Shown here: one piece after another, positions 26,195-34,115 of the stretch
How the letters are laid out: each line of letters starts with the position of its first letter
How positions within the stretch are numbered: the stretch's first letter is position 1
Assembly: GCF_014206875.1 (NCBI RefSeq)
Contig: NZ_JACIJO010000003.1
Location: 1 to 64,000 of the forward strand
DNA from: Algoriphagus iocasae
Lineage (GTDB): Bacteria; Bacteroidota; Bacteroidia; Cytophagales; Cyclobacteriaceae
Direction: 5' to 3'
DNA: 64,000 bases
Made by a program: the position numbers and the translations under genes
The notes under the pieces: generated by a model
What the model was told of the DNA's origin: nothing
The model's input: the letters and a program-made list of their open reading frames with translations, nothing else
Databases searched by the model: none

Positions 26195-28462
26195 ATGCCA
26201 TTTAAATTTCCCATTGATCAAAACGATCAATATGTCCCGGTAATTCTAAATCCTTCAATTGATTCGGATTATTTGAGAATTAAAGATCATTTTGAAAATG
26301 ATTCTATTTCCATTTTAGATCCGATTGATAGTCAAGTTGCAGATTTGATTAAATCTGAGAACCCAGATCGTACTTTGCCTTCTGAAGAATTGCAGGCAAG
26401 AATAGAATTATTTTTTAAAGAAAGAGACCGGAATACATTCGGTAACTGGGTTTATTTTCCGTGGAAAAAAACTCTGGTACATATACTTAGTGAGCCTGAA
26501 TTTGTGAAAATCAGAACTCTTCGAAACAATTTTAAAATAACTCCATCTGAACAAGCGGCCCTGAGTTCAAAAAAAGTTGGGATAGTAGGTCTCTCTGTGG
26601 GGCAAAGTATTGCTTTAGCAATGACTTTGGAAAGAGGGTATGGTGAGATAAGATTGGCGGATTTTGACACATTGGAACTTAGTAACCTGAATAGATTAAA
26701 AGCAGGTGTAACTAGTCTAGGGGTAGAGAAAGTGATTTTGGCAGCGAGAGAAATTGCAGAAATAGATCCTTATTTAAAAGTCAAAGTCTATCGAGAAGGA
26801 ATCACTCCAGAAAATGTAGAAGATTTTATGCTTGATGGAGGGAAGTTGGATTTGTTGATCGATGAATGTGATAGTCTGGATATAAAAGTTTTGCTTAGGG
26901 AGAAAGCCAAGAAAAACCGCATCGCTGTTATGATGGACACATCAGATAGAGGGATGTTGGATATTGAAAGGTTCGATATAGAACCAGAAAGAGAGTTATT
27001 TCATGGTTTGCTAAAAGGCGTAAATATTGAATCTCTTAAAAACCTTTCAAATACAGAAAAAGTATCTATCGTCCTGAAAATTACTGGTCTAGAAACCCTT
27101 TCGCCTAGGATGAAAGTTTCGCTATTGGAAATTGGCCAAACGATCACCAGTTGGCCGCAATTAGCTTCCGGGGTCTTCTTAGGTGGTGCTTCGGTTGCTC
27201 ATGCTTCGAGAAAATTCTTACTTGGTGAAGAAGTTAAATCAGGAAGGTTTTATGTGGATTTTGATCAGCTATTCCATTTAAAAGAGGCTGAGGAAATTGG
27301 AGTTGATTCTCCAAATTTTCCATCAATTGGTGAATTTTCCTTTAAGCTTCCTACTGACATTTTGCAGTCAGCCTATCAACTGTCTAGATCAGAACTTGAA
27401 GAGTTAATAGAAATTGCAAACTGGGCACCGTCGGGAGGTAATATCCAGCCTTGGATTTGGGTGTTTGACAAAAAGGGAGTTTTACACCTTTTTCATGATA
27501 AAGTTAGGAGTCATTCTTTATTGGATTATAAAGGGTCTGGATCACTTATAGCTTTTGGGGCGGCACTAGAAAATTTACGCTTACACGCCGGCAAGCTGGG
27601 AATTGATATTGAGATAAAAATTCATATACATGAATTTGAGGAAGACTGTGTCGCTAGCATTCGTTTTGTTTCAAAACAACCACAGGCACTCCCAATTAGA
27701 TTTTCTGATTTGGCAGAAGGCATAACACTGCGATGTACCAATAGAAAAAACAAGAAAAGGTATTTTTTGAGTGAAAAAGAAAAGAAAGATCTTTTAGAAA
27801 TAGCGGATGAAGATGGGGTATTTGTAGAGTGGACTGAGGAGGAGGAGGATTTATCTAAGTTGGCTAAAGTAGTGGGAGGGATGGATCGTTTGAGGTTTTT
27901 CCATGATCAAGGATTAGTTGATTTTATCAATGAGGTAAGGTGGACAGAGGCAGAAGCAATAGAAAAGAAAGATGGAATCGATGTGGCAACATTGGAGCTT
28001 TCTGGTACAGAAAAGGCTGCTATGGGATTGTTGAAAGATCCACGGACAGTTAAGTTTTTTAGGAAATATCTGATGGGTTATGGACTCACAAAGATTTCAA
28101 AAGATACAATTACTACTGCTTCTGGTATATTCTTAATCAAAGTTGATGAATACACCCCTCAAAATATTTTAAAGGCTGGGATGGTTTTACAAAGAATTTG
28201 GATAAAAGCCAATATGATTGGATTGAGTGTCCAGCCTGTTTCTGCAATGTTATTTATTTTTCAGCGACTCTTGAATGAGAAAAATGTTGGTTTCACAAAA
28301 ATTGAGCAAAATGAAATCTTAGATTTAAAAAAATCTTTCAATACTATATTCAACAAAGAAGGGGATAAGCAAGAAATTTTTATGTTTAGGGTTAATAAAG
28401 CGGGGGAACCCTCTGTGAGATCATATAGAAGAGATCTTTCAGAAACATTAATTATTATTTGA
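26195..28462 (+). CDS. E1/ThiF-like adenylyltransferase fused to nitroreductase (Rv1355c-type)
   Basis: A 755-residue two-domain protein. After a ~110-residue N-terminal region comes an E1/MoeB/ThiF-like Rossmann domain (about 115-350): nucleotide loop VGIVGLSVGQS (128-138), acidic ADFDTLELSNLNR with D156, D158 and the Arg finger R167, and IDECDS (D223/D226). No CxxC zinc pairs are seen. Residues about 390-745 are a nitroreductase-fold flavoprotein domain, starting LEELIEIANWAPSGGNIQPW. This is the architecture NCBI names Rv1355c family. E1-like domains adenylate a carboxylate; nitroreductases oxidise or reduce with FMN. Together they suggest modification of a peptide or small molecule. The substrate is unknown. 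It is followed after one base by the GNAT-like gene. Confidence 0.85.
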   Translation: MPFKFPIDQNDQYVPVILNPSIDSDYLRIKDHFENDSISILDPIDSQVADLIKSENPDRTLPSEELQARIELFFKERDRNTFGNWVYFPWKKTLVHILSEPEFVKIRTLRNNFKITPSEQAALSSKKVGIVGLSVGQSIALAMTLERGYGEIRLADFDTLELSNLNRLKAGVTSLGVEKVILAAREIAEIDPYLKVKVYREGITPENVEDFMLDGGKLDLLIDECDSLDIKVLLREKAKKNRIAVMMDTSDRGMLDIERFDIEPERELFHGLLKGVNIESLKNLSNTEKVSIVLKITGLETLSPRMKVSLLEIGQTITSWPQLASGVFLGGASVAHASRKFLLGEEVKSGRFYVDFDQLFHLKEAEEIGVDSPNFPSIGEFSFKLPTDILQSAYQLSRSELEELIEIANWAPSGGNIQPWIWVFDKKGVLHLFHDKVRSHSLLDYKGSGSLIAFGAALENLRLHAGKLGIDIEIKIHIHEFEEDCVASIRFVSKQPQALPIRFSDLAEGITLRCTNRKNKKRYFLSEKEKKDLLEIADEDGVFVEWTEEEEDLSKLAKVVGGMDRLRFFHDQGLVDFINEVRWTEAEAIEKKDGIDVATLELSGTEKAAMGLLKDPRTVKFFRKYLMGYGLTKISKDTITTASGIFLIKVDEYTPQNILKAGMVLQRIWIKANMIGLSVQPVSAMLFIFQRLLNEKNVGFTKIEQNEILDLKKSFNTIFNKEGDKQEIFMFRVNKAGEPSVRSYRRDLSETLIII

Positions 28463-28463
28463 A

Positions 28464-29174
28464 ATGTTTAATTTTAAAGCATTTAGAGCGATAGATGAAC
28501 CAGAACGATGTCAGAAATTTGTTCAGGGTCACTCTGATGTATTAAAGCAATATGGAGTTACAAAAGTTACCTCCTCAAATAATGATTGGGTCAAAAATCC
28601 TTTTGTATACGTCGTAACTGTGGAGGAAGCAGAAACAGAAGAAGTAGTTTCAGGATTGAGAATTCATATTGCACATCCTGATTATCCTCTACCAATGGAA
28701 CAAGCAGTTTCCCAGGTTGACCATAAGATTTTTTCATTGGTCAAAGATTATTCTGCTCTTGGAACTGGTGAAGTGTCAGGATTGTGGAATTCAAAAAGTA
28801 TTTCAGGCTATGGTATTGGGGCTGTTTTGTTAATCCGTGCAGGTATTGCAATAGCTACTCAAATTAACTTAGGCTCTCTATTAGCTTTGGTAGCTGAATA
28901 TACTTTAAAACCATCTTTACAAAAAGGTTTTGAGATTGAATCTGGGATTGGAAATTCAGGGACATTCTTTTATCCTAAATTAGATTTAGTTGCTACATCT
29001 ATAGTAATGAAAGATCCAAAGAACTTACCTTTAGCAGATGCCTCTGAAAGGGAAAGAATTTTTGAATTAAGAGAAAAAGTTCAATTCACTAAAATTGAAG
29101 AAGGCCCAAAAGGTAAATTTGAAGTGAATTATGATTTGTTATTGACGAATAATAATTGGAGAAATGATATTTAG
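28464..29174 (+). CDS. GNAT-like protein resembling N-acyl amino acid / autoinducer synthases
   Basis: A 236-residue soluble protein without an obvious catalytic signature. The pattern fits a LuxI/FeeM-like GNAT fold: a beta hairpin PFVYVVTVEEAETEEVVSGL, then PLPME, then GEVSGLWNSKSISGYGIG (compare the E-S-R-L core strand of N-acyl amino acid synthases), a long helix, LVAEYTLKPSLQKGFEI, and a final strand FFYPKLDLVATSIVM. The usual Arg after E-x-S is Gly here, so activity is not certain. It begins one base after the E1-nitroreductase gene and overlaps the kinase gene by 11 bases. The assignment is by pattern only; a structure prediction would settle it. Confidence 0.65.
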   Translation: MFNFKAFRAIDEPERCQKFVQGHSDVLKQYGVTKVTSSNNDWVKNPFVYVVTVEEAETEEVVSGLRIHIAHPDYPLPMEQAVSQVDHKIFSLVKDYSALGTGEVSGLWNSKSISGYGIGAVLLIRAGIAIATQINLGSLLALVAEYTLKPSLQKGFEIESGIGNSGTFFYPKLDLVATSIVMKDPKNLPLADASERERIFELREKVQFTKIEEGPKGKFEVNYDLLLTNNNWRNDI

Positions 29175-31278
29175 AATTTTTGTAGTTACTGTATTGTTTT
29201 TATCTGTTTCAATAAATGCATTTGCAGAGGAAGATGAATCAAAAAAAGTAACATGTTTTTCGTATCTATTGGATGAAGATAATAGCCAAGTTGCTGATAT
29301 TATTTTAAACGGGAACTTTGATTCAAACAATTGTAATACTTTCAATTTTGGGATTAACAATAGTGCACTTTGGGTGAAATTGGAATTACCTTATTTGGAT
29401 GAATTCCCGAACCCTACGTTCACCCTAAATTCAACCTCATTGGATAAAGTTTTTCTCTATTCAGTTAAGAATGGAGAAGTAATCCGGGTACATGAAAATG
29501 GTCGTCTTATAGGTGTTCAAGAAAGAGAATTTCAATCAAAAAAGATTGTGTTTGAATTTGAGAATTCAGAGATAACCGCTGATTATTACCTGATAAAAAT
29601 CGAAAATGTAGATAAAAAAATATTCACTGGATTTGTTTCCTCTAGAGAATCATTAGAGAATATTCTTGGGTTTGAAGATTTACTTTTTGGCTTACTGACT
29701 GGTGTGTTTTTGGGATTATTCTTTTATAATCTTTTTCTCTATTTCTCAGTTCAGGATAAGATATATTTTATTTATGTTCTACACACTTTATTGGTTTGGT
29801 TTGCTCAGGCCTCTATTTTGGGATATACTCAAGAGCTTTTTTGGCCAGAATGGGATTGGATGAACCAGCGTTCTATCGTGATTTTCTCTTCCTTTGTTAG
29901 TGTTGTTGGAATCTGGTTTATGAGAGTGTTCTTGCTTTCAAAATCGATCATTCCTAAGATTGACAAAGGGTTTTATATCATTTATGGTGTCTATACTTTT
30001 ATACTCATCAATGCAATAATCATTTCTATTACCTTGAGTTATCAGGTTTTATTGGTTACTCAGTCAATAGTTGTGCTGTTTGTGTTGTTTTCAGCATCCA
30101 TGATTTTAAGAAAAGGTTACAGACCAGCGCGTTATTACTTACTTGCGTGGTCGATTTTTATGATAGGGATTTTTCTGTTTGTCTTTAGTGAGATGGGAAT
30201 TATTCCTTCTAATAATTTAACGGCATACATTATGCCTTTGGGTTCTGCCTTAGAAGTAATTTTGTTATCATTTGCTCTTGCTGATCGTATCAATATCCTC
30301 AAAAAAGAGAAAGAGAAGGAGCAAACAGAAAGACTCGAGGTTTTAAAGGAAAATGAGATGTTGGTGAGGGAACAGAATACTTTACTGGAGAAAAAAGTGA
30401 AGTTGAGAACGGATGAATTAGAGCATGCACTGAGAAACCTTCAGAATACTCAAAGTCAGCTTGTAAGCCAAGAGAAAATGGCATCTTTAGGTCAGCTGAC
30501 TGCTGGTATTGCCCATGAAATCAATAACCCGATCAACTTTGTGAGTTCGAATATTACCCCTCTAAAAAGAGATATTAAGGATATCATGGAGGTGATTGAA
30601 TTTTATAGAGAAACAGGAAGCAAAGAGTTTACCGATGATTCTAAGAAGAAAGCCAAAAATCTGGAGGAAGATTTAGAGCTGGATTATGTGCTAGATGAAG
30701 TTGATCAGCTGCTGAAGGGTATGGAAGATGGCGCCAGAAGAACTGTTGAAATTGTGAAAGGACTGAGAATTTTCTCAAGAGTAGATGAGCAGGATGTGAA
30801 GAAAGTGGACCTTCATGATGGAATTAATAGTACCATTATTCTTCTCAACAGTACCATTCCTGGTAAAATCAGAATTGTCAGGGAGTTCGGTGAGTTGCCA
30901 ATGGTAGAATGTCTGGCTGGAAAGATCAATCAGGTGTTTATGAATATCATTAACAATGCAGTTCATGCATTGACAGACCATATTGATGAGATTAAAGATC
31001 CACATATAACTATTCGAACGATTGCCCATGCAAATGAGACTGTTACGGTAGAAATTGAGGATAATGGCCCTGGTATGCCAGAATCTGTAAAACAACGTAT
31101 ATTTGAACCATTCTTTACTACAAAGGCCGTTGGGAAAGGGACAGGTTTGGGTCTTTCTATTGTTTATTCTATTATTGAAAACCATAAAGGAACCCTGGAA
31201 GTAGAAACTGAACAGGGGCAGGGTACAACTTTTATTATTACCCTTCCTATTTATCAAAGTACCCAGAAATATGAGTGA
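29164..31278 (+). CDS. 7TMR-DISM sensor histidine kinase
   Basis: A 704-residue membrane kinase. A signal peptide (about 1-20) leads to an extracytoplasmic DISMED2-type beta domain (about 40-165). Seven transmembrane helices (about 172-375) and a coiled coil (about 378-435) follow. Then come the HisKA H-box with H451 in [13 protein letters not shown] and a HATPase domain with N box [15 protein letters not shown] and GKGTGLGLS. 7TMR-DISM receptors are thought to sense small molecules, often carbohydrate-like or lipophilic. The protein carries no receiver; the next gene supplies one, overlapping by 8 bases. It overlaps the GNAT-like gene upstream by 11 bases, so it is made with the putative biosynthetic proteins. 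Confidence 0.92.
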   Translation: MIFRIFVVTVLFLSVSINAFAEEDESKKVTCFSYLLDEDNSQVADIILNGNFDSNNCNTFNFGINNSALWVKLELPYLDEFPNPTFTLNSTSLDKVFLYSVKNGEVIRVHENGRLIGVQEREFQSKKIVFEFENSEITADYYLIKIENVDKKIFTGFVSSRESLENILGFEDLLFGLLTGVFLGLFFYNLFLYFSVQDKIYFIYVLHTLLVWFAQASILGYTQELFWPEWDWMNQRSIVIFSSFVSVVGIWFMRVFLLSKSIIPKIDKGFYIIYGVYTFILINAIIISITLSYQVLLVTQSIVVLFVLFSASMILRKGYRPARYYLLAWSIFMIGIFLFVFSEMGIIPSNNLTAYIMPLGSALEVILLSFALADRINILKKEKEKEQTERLEVLKENEMLVREQNTLLEKKVKLRTDELEHALRNLQNTQSQLVSQEKMASLGQLTAGIAHEINNPINFVSSNITPLKRDIKDIMEVIEFYRETGSKEFTDDSKKKAKNLEEDLELDYVLDEVDQLLKGMEDGARRTVEIVKGLRIFSRVDEQDVKKVDLHDGINSTIILLNSTIPGKIRIVREFGELPMVECLAGKINQVFMNIINNAVHALTDHIDEIKDPHITIRTIAHANETVTVEIEDNGPGMPESVKQRIFEPFFTTKAVGKGTGLGLSIVYSIIENHKGTLEVETEQGQGTTFIITLPIYQSTQKYE

Positions 31279-32356
31279 TAAAATCCACGTACTCTATATC
31301 GATGATGAGGATAATAACCTCAAATCTTTTAGAGCGACACTTCGAAAAGACTTTAAGATTTTTACAGCAATTGATGCTGAAGAAGGGTTACGCATAGCAC
31401 AGGAAGAAGAAATTCATGTGGTGATTGCAGATCAGCGAATGCCGGGAATGACAGGGACCGAATTTTTTGAGCAAATGGTCAAAATCAACCCTGACCCAAT
31501 CAGAATTCTACTTACTGGCTATTCAGATATTGCCTCTGTAATCGATGCCATCAATAAAGGTGAGGTTTATCGATTTATTGATAAGCCATGGAATATCGAG
31601 CAGATCAAAAACTCCATTAAAAACGCAGCAGATATCTATTTTATGCGAATGGAGTTGAAAGAGAAAAATGTAAAACTGAAAAAACTGCATTCAGAAATGA
31701 ATCAGTTTGTTTACAGTCTTTCCCATGAATTGAGAGGGCCACTCATGAGTATTTCCGGTGTTTCTAAACTCGCAAAACTCGAAGTGAAAGATCCTCAGGC
31801 ATTGGAGTATTTTGAAATGATAGATTCGGCTACTGTCAAACTGGACGACTACATTTATAAAATGCTGGACTTCTATAGGTCTACCAAGATTGATCATAAA
31901 GTTACTTCGGTCAACTTCAAGGAGATTGTCAAACAACAAATGGAAGCCTATCATGCCAAGTTTGATTTGTCAAATTTCCACTTAGATATTCAGGTAAACC
32001 AAGAGCACGAATTTTTCTCGGACGATGCTAAGATCCGTGTAATCCTTAATAATCTTTTCAGTAATTCAGTCCAGTTCCAAAAACCAGAGCCTGGTCCTAG
32101 AAATATCAGCCTGACTGTTGACGTCATGGAAGATAGCGTGATGATTTGCGTCGAAGACAACGGGATCGGGATAGATGAAAAACATCATCCTGAAGTTTTT
32201 AATTTATTTATGAGAGCTACTCAAAAAAATGTTGGAGTAGGACTGGGACTATATATGGTCAAAGAAGCTGTGGAGCAAATGGGTGGAAAAATCAAGCTTG
32301 AATCGGCTTTGGATGAAGGCACAAGTATTATGATCACTTTGCCAAACATGAAATAA
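31271..32356 (+). CDS. receiver-histidine kinase protein (REC-HisKA-HATPase)
   Basis: 361 residues, soluble. An N-terminal receiver (D11-D12, phosphoacceptor D54, KPW) is followed by a coiled coil, an H-box with H152 (YSLSHELRGPLMS) and a HATPase domain with N box LNNLFSNSVQF, DNGIGID and GVGLGLYMVKEA. The order, receiver before kinase, suggests a kinase whose activity is set by phosphorylation of its own receiver, as in relay switches. The receiver is a paralogue of the one at 25516-25989. No DNA-binding domain is present. It ends the operon; pyrophosphatase follows after its own promoter. Confidence 0.92.
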   Translation: MSDKIHVLYIDDEDNNLKSFRATLRKDFKIFTAIDAEEGLRIAQEEEIHVVIADQRMPGMTGTEFFEQMVKINPDPIRILLTGYSDIASVIDAINKGEVYRFIDKPWNIEQIKNSIKNAADIYFMRMELKEKNVKLKKLHSEMNQFVYSLSHELRGPLMSISGVSKLAKLEVKDPQALEYFEMIDSATVKLDDYIYKMLDFYRSTKIDHKVTSVNFKEIVKQQMEAYHAKFDLSNFHLDIQVNQEHEFFSDDAKIRVILNNLFSNSVQFQKPEPGPRNISLTVDVMEDSVMICVEDNGIGIDEKHHPEVFNLFMRATQKNVGVGLGLYMVKEAVEQMGGKIKLESALDEGTSIMITLPNMK

Positions 32357-32388
32357 GAAAGAAAAGCGGTCAATTAAATGGTAAACTG

Positions 32389-32396
32389 TATCTTTG
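32389..32396 (+). promoter_or_regulatory. -7 promoter element for inorganic pyrophosphatase
   Basis: TATCTTTG is an exact TAnnTTTG. Transcription should start near 32402, giving a ~40-nt leader before the ATG at 32444. No convincing -33 TTG is present. Confidence 0.55.
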
Positions 32397-32443
32397 CAGT
32401 CCAATAGTGATTACACCACTTTTTATTACCAAAAACAAACAAT

Positions 32444-32983
32444 ATGATTAATCCTTGGCACGACGTCAATATCGGGAAAAACGCTCCTGAAACAGTAATG
32501 GGCGTGATCGAAATTCCAAAGGGAAGTAAAGGAAAATATGAACTAGATAAGAAAACAGGAATGCTTTACCTAGATAGAGTATTGTTCTCTGCTGTTCATT
32601 ATCCTGCTAATTATGGTTTTATTCCACAGACTTTCTGTGAAGATCACGATCCTTTGGATATCCTGATCATCTCTCAGATCGATATTCCTTCCATGTGTTT
32701 GGTAGAGGCAAAAGTGATCGGTGTGATGAGAATGGTAGATGGTGGTGAGGCAGATGATAAAATCATTGCAGTAGCTGCTGGCGATCAATCTGTAAATTAT
32801 ATCAACGATATCGACGAATTGCCACCTCACTTGATGAAAGAAGTTCACAGATTCTTTGAGGACTACAAGAAACTTGAAAACAAAGAAGTGAAAGTAGAAG
32901 ACTTCTTGGGTAAAGAAGACGCAATGCGAATCATCCAAGAAAGTGTGGAGCTTTACGATAAAAACTTCCGAACTGCACGATAA
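32444..32983 (+). CDS. ppa: inorganic pyrophosphatase (family I)
   Basis: A 179-residue soluble enzyme that hydrolyses pyrophosphate to phosphate. The family I active-site residues are visible: [13 protein letters not shown] near the start, YPANYGFIP, and DHDPLDILI (the Asp triad signature D-x-D-P-x-D). Length is typical for bacterial hexameric PPases. It is a single-gene unit with its own -7 box and a strong terminator directly after the stop codon. Confidence 0.95.
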   Translation: MINPWHDVNIGKNAPETVMGVIEIPKGSKGKYELDKKTGMLYLDRVLFSAVHYPANYGFIPQTFCEDHDPLDILIISQIDIPSMCLVEAKVIGVMRMVDGGEADDKIIAVAAGDQSVNYINDIDELPPHLMKEVHRFFEDYKKLENKEVKVEDFLGKEDAMRIIQESVELYDKNFRTAR

Positions 32984-32987
32984 AATG

Positions 32988-33014
32988 AAGCCTGAGAAAT
33001 TCTCAGGCTTTTTT
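32988..33014. terminator. terminator of ppa
   Basis: A perfect stem AAGCCTGAGA (32988-32997) with TCTCAGGCTT (33001-33010), a 3-nt loop and a T-run. The stop codon of the convergent gene (33003-33005) lies inside the right arm of the stem. Confidence 0.88.
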
Positions 33015-33461
33015 GTTTTTCACTTGTTGCTTCGGCGCTTTTTTCAATAAATACTTGACAAGCTGATTATAAGATTCATGCTCGTGATTGGAGACTGAAA
33101 TAGACTGTTTATCAGAGAAAGCTACTGTCAATTGTTTGAACTCTTTTTTGTTGGCTATGATTGTTTCTTCTTCCCAAGCCAAAATCTGATTGACAGGATA
33201 GGTTTTTTCATAACGACGGATGGGAAGCTTTACCACGATTTGATCTTTTCCGGCAGCAATAAACCGATATCCTGCCAATAGCTTGACCAGAATCATCAAA
33301 ATTACTAGTGTGAGCAGTGGTGCTGCGATCAAGTAAAACCAAATTCCAAAACTTCCAACATAGGCAAAGTCCCTTAAAATGAAAACCAAACCGGTAATTA
33401 GAATCAGAACAAGCAGTCCTAAAGAAAAATAAGTAGAAAGTTTTGGTTTAATCAGAATCAT
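33003..33461 (-). CDS. PH-like domain membrane protein, hypothetical
   Basis: A 152-residue protein with two transmembrane helices (about residues 11-30 and 39-62) followed by a ~75-residue cytoplasmic beta domain (YRFIAAGKDQIVVKLPIRR, TVAFSDKQSISVS) that resembles bacterial PH-like domains, and a Lys/Gln-rich tail. Function unknown. Its start overlaps the end of the ACP phosphodiesterase gene by 14 bases, so both are one unit on the minus strand. Confidence 0.75.
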   Translation of the reverse strand: MILIKPKLSTYFSLGLLVLILITGLVFILRDFAYVGSFGIWFYLIAAPLLTLVILMILVKLLAGYRFIAAGKDQIVVKLPIRRYEKTYPVNQILAWEEETIIANKKEFKQLTVAFSDKQSISVSNHEHESYNQLVKYLLKKAPKQQVKNKKA

Positions 33462-34053
33462 GGAGTGTTTGGATCTCTGTCATTTTTTGCCTTGCAAAAG
33501 TCTTTAAATCTTCGAAAAAAGCGAAGAAAATCACTTCAAATTCATCTTCTCTTTCCAATAAAGACAAATGTGCCCGCTCCATTTTTGAATCAAAACGAGT
33601 GCGTTTGGATAATCCTGTCAAGGATCTTTGAATGCCCTCGATGGTAGAATAATGATAAAGCCAATCGTCTTTTTTCATCCAGTAAAACAAATTCCCAAAG
33701 CGGTCAGGGAAGTATGATTCATAGGCTCCCACCTGTTCATACACTGATTGGGTGAAATCTTTTAAGGATTGATTGGAATATCTGTTCCAGTTTTTTCCCA
33801 GGAAATAGTCGAAATAAATATCAGTGATAACAGTAGAATAATGACCGAAAATGGGTCTCAAATAGGATTGACCCGCACGAACTAAAGGATGGGAGTCAGT
33901 GAACTTGTCAATTTCTCGATGCAACTGGATGCCCTGACGGATTCCTTTTGGAAAACTGACCATCATTTTTCCTTTGACAAAATCTCCAATGAAATTACCA
34001 ACCAGTATTTCTTCCTGATGAAAAGAAAGATAGGCGTGAGCCAAATAATTCAT
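33448..34053 (-). CDS. acyl carrier protein phosphodiesterase (DUF479, AcpH-like)
   Basis: A 201-residue all-helical HD-like hydrolase. The N-terminal MNYLAHAYLSF (His ligand), LVGNFIGDFVKGK (Asp pair), and GIQLHREIDKFTDSHP (His, Asp) are the metal-binding motifs of AcpH, which removes phosphopantetheine from holo-ACP. The later ITDIYFDYFLGKNW also fits. Acyl carrier protein is the expected substrate, but physiological need is unclear even in E. coli. Divergent from the helicase gene with a 62-base gap. Confidence 0.88.
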   Translation of the reverse strand: MNYLAHAYLSFHQEEILVGNFIGDFVKGKMMVSFPKGIRQGIQLHREIDKFTDSHPLVRAGQSYLRPIFGHYSTVITDIYFDYFLGKNWNRYSNQSLKDFTQSVYEQVGAYESYFPDRFGNLFYWMKKDDWLYHYSTIEGIQRSLTGLSKRTRFDSKMERAHLSLLEREDEFEVIFFAFFEDLKTFARQKMTEIQTLHDSD

Positions 34054-34115
34054 CCTCTTTTTTGAATAGAAAACTTAATCTGATTTGATTAGTTTCGACC
34101 CTAAAATAAGCATTG

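Noticed and set aside
30775..31257. 160-codon minus-strand open frame
   Set aside because: It is antisense to the HATPase domain of the 7TMR-DISM kinase, and its composition is atypical.
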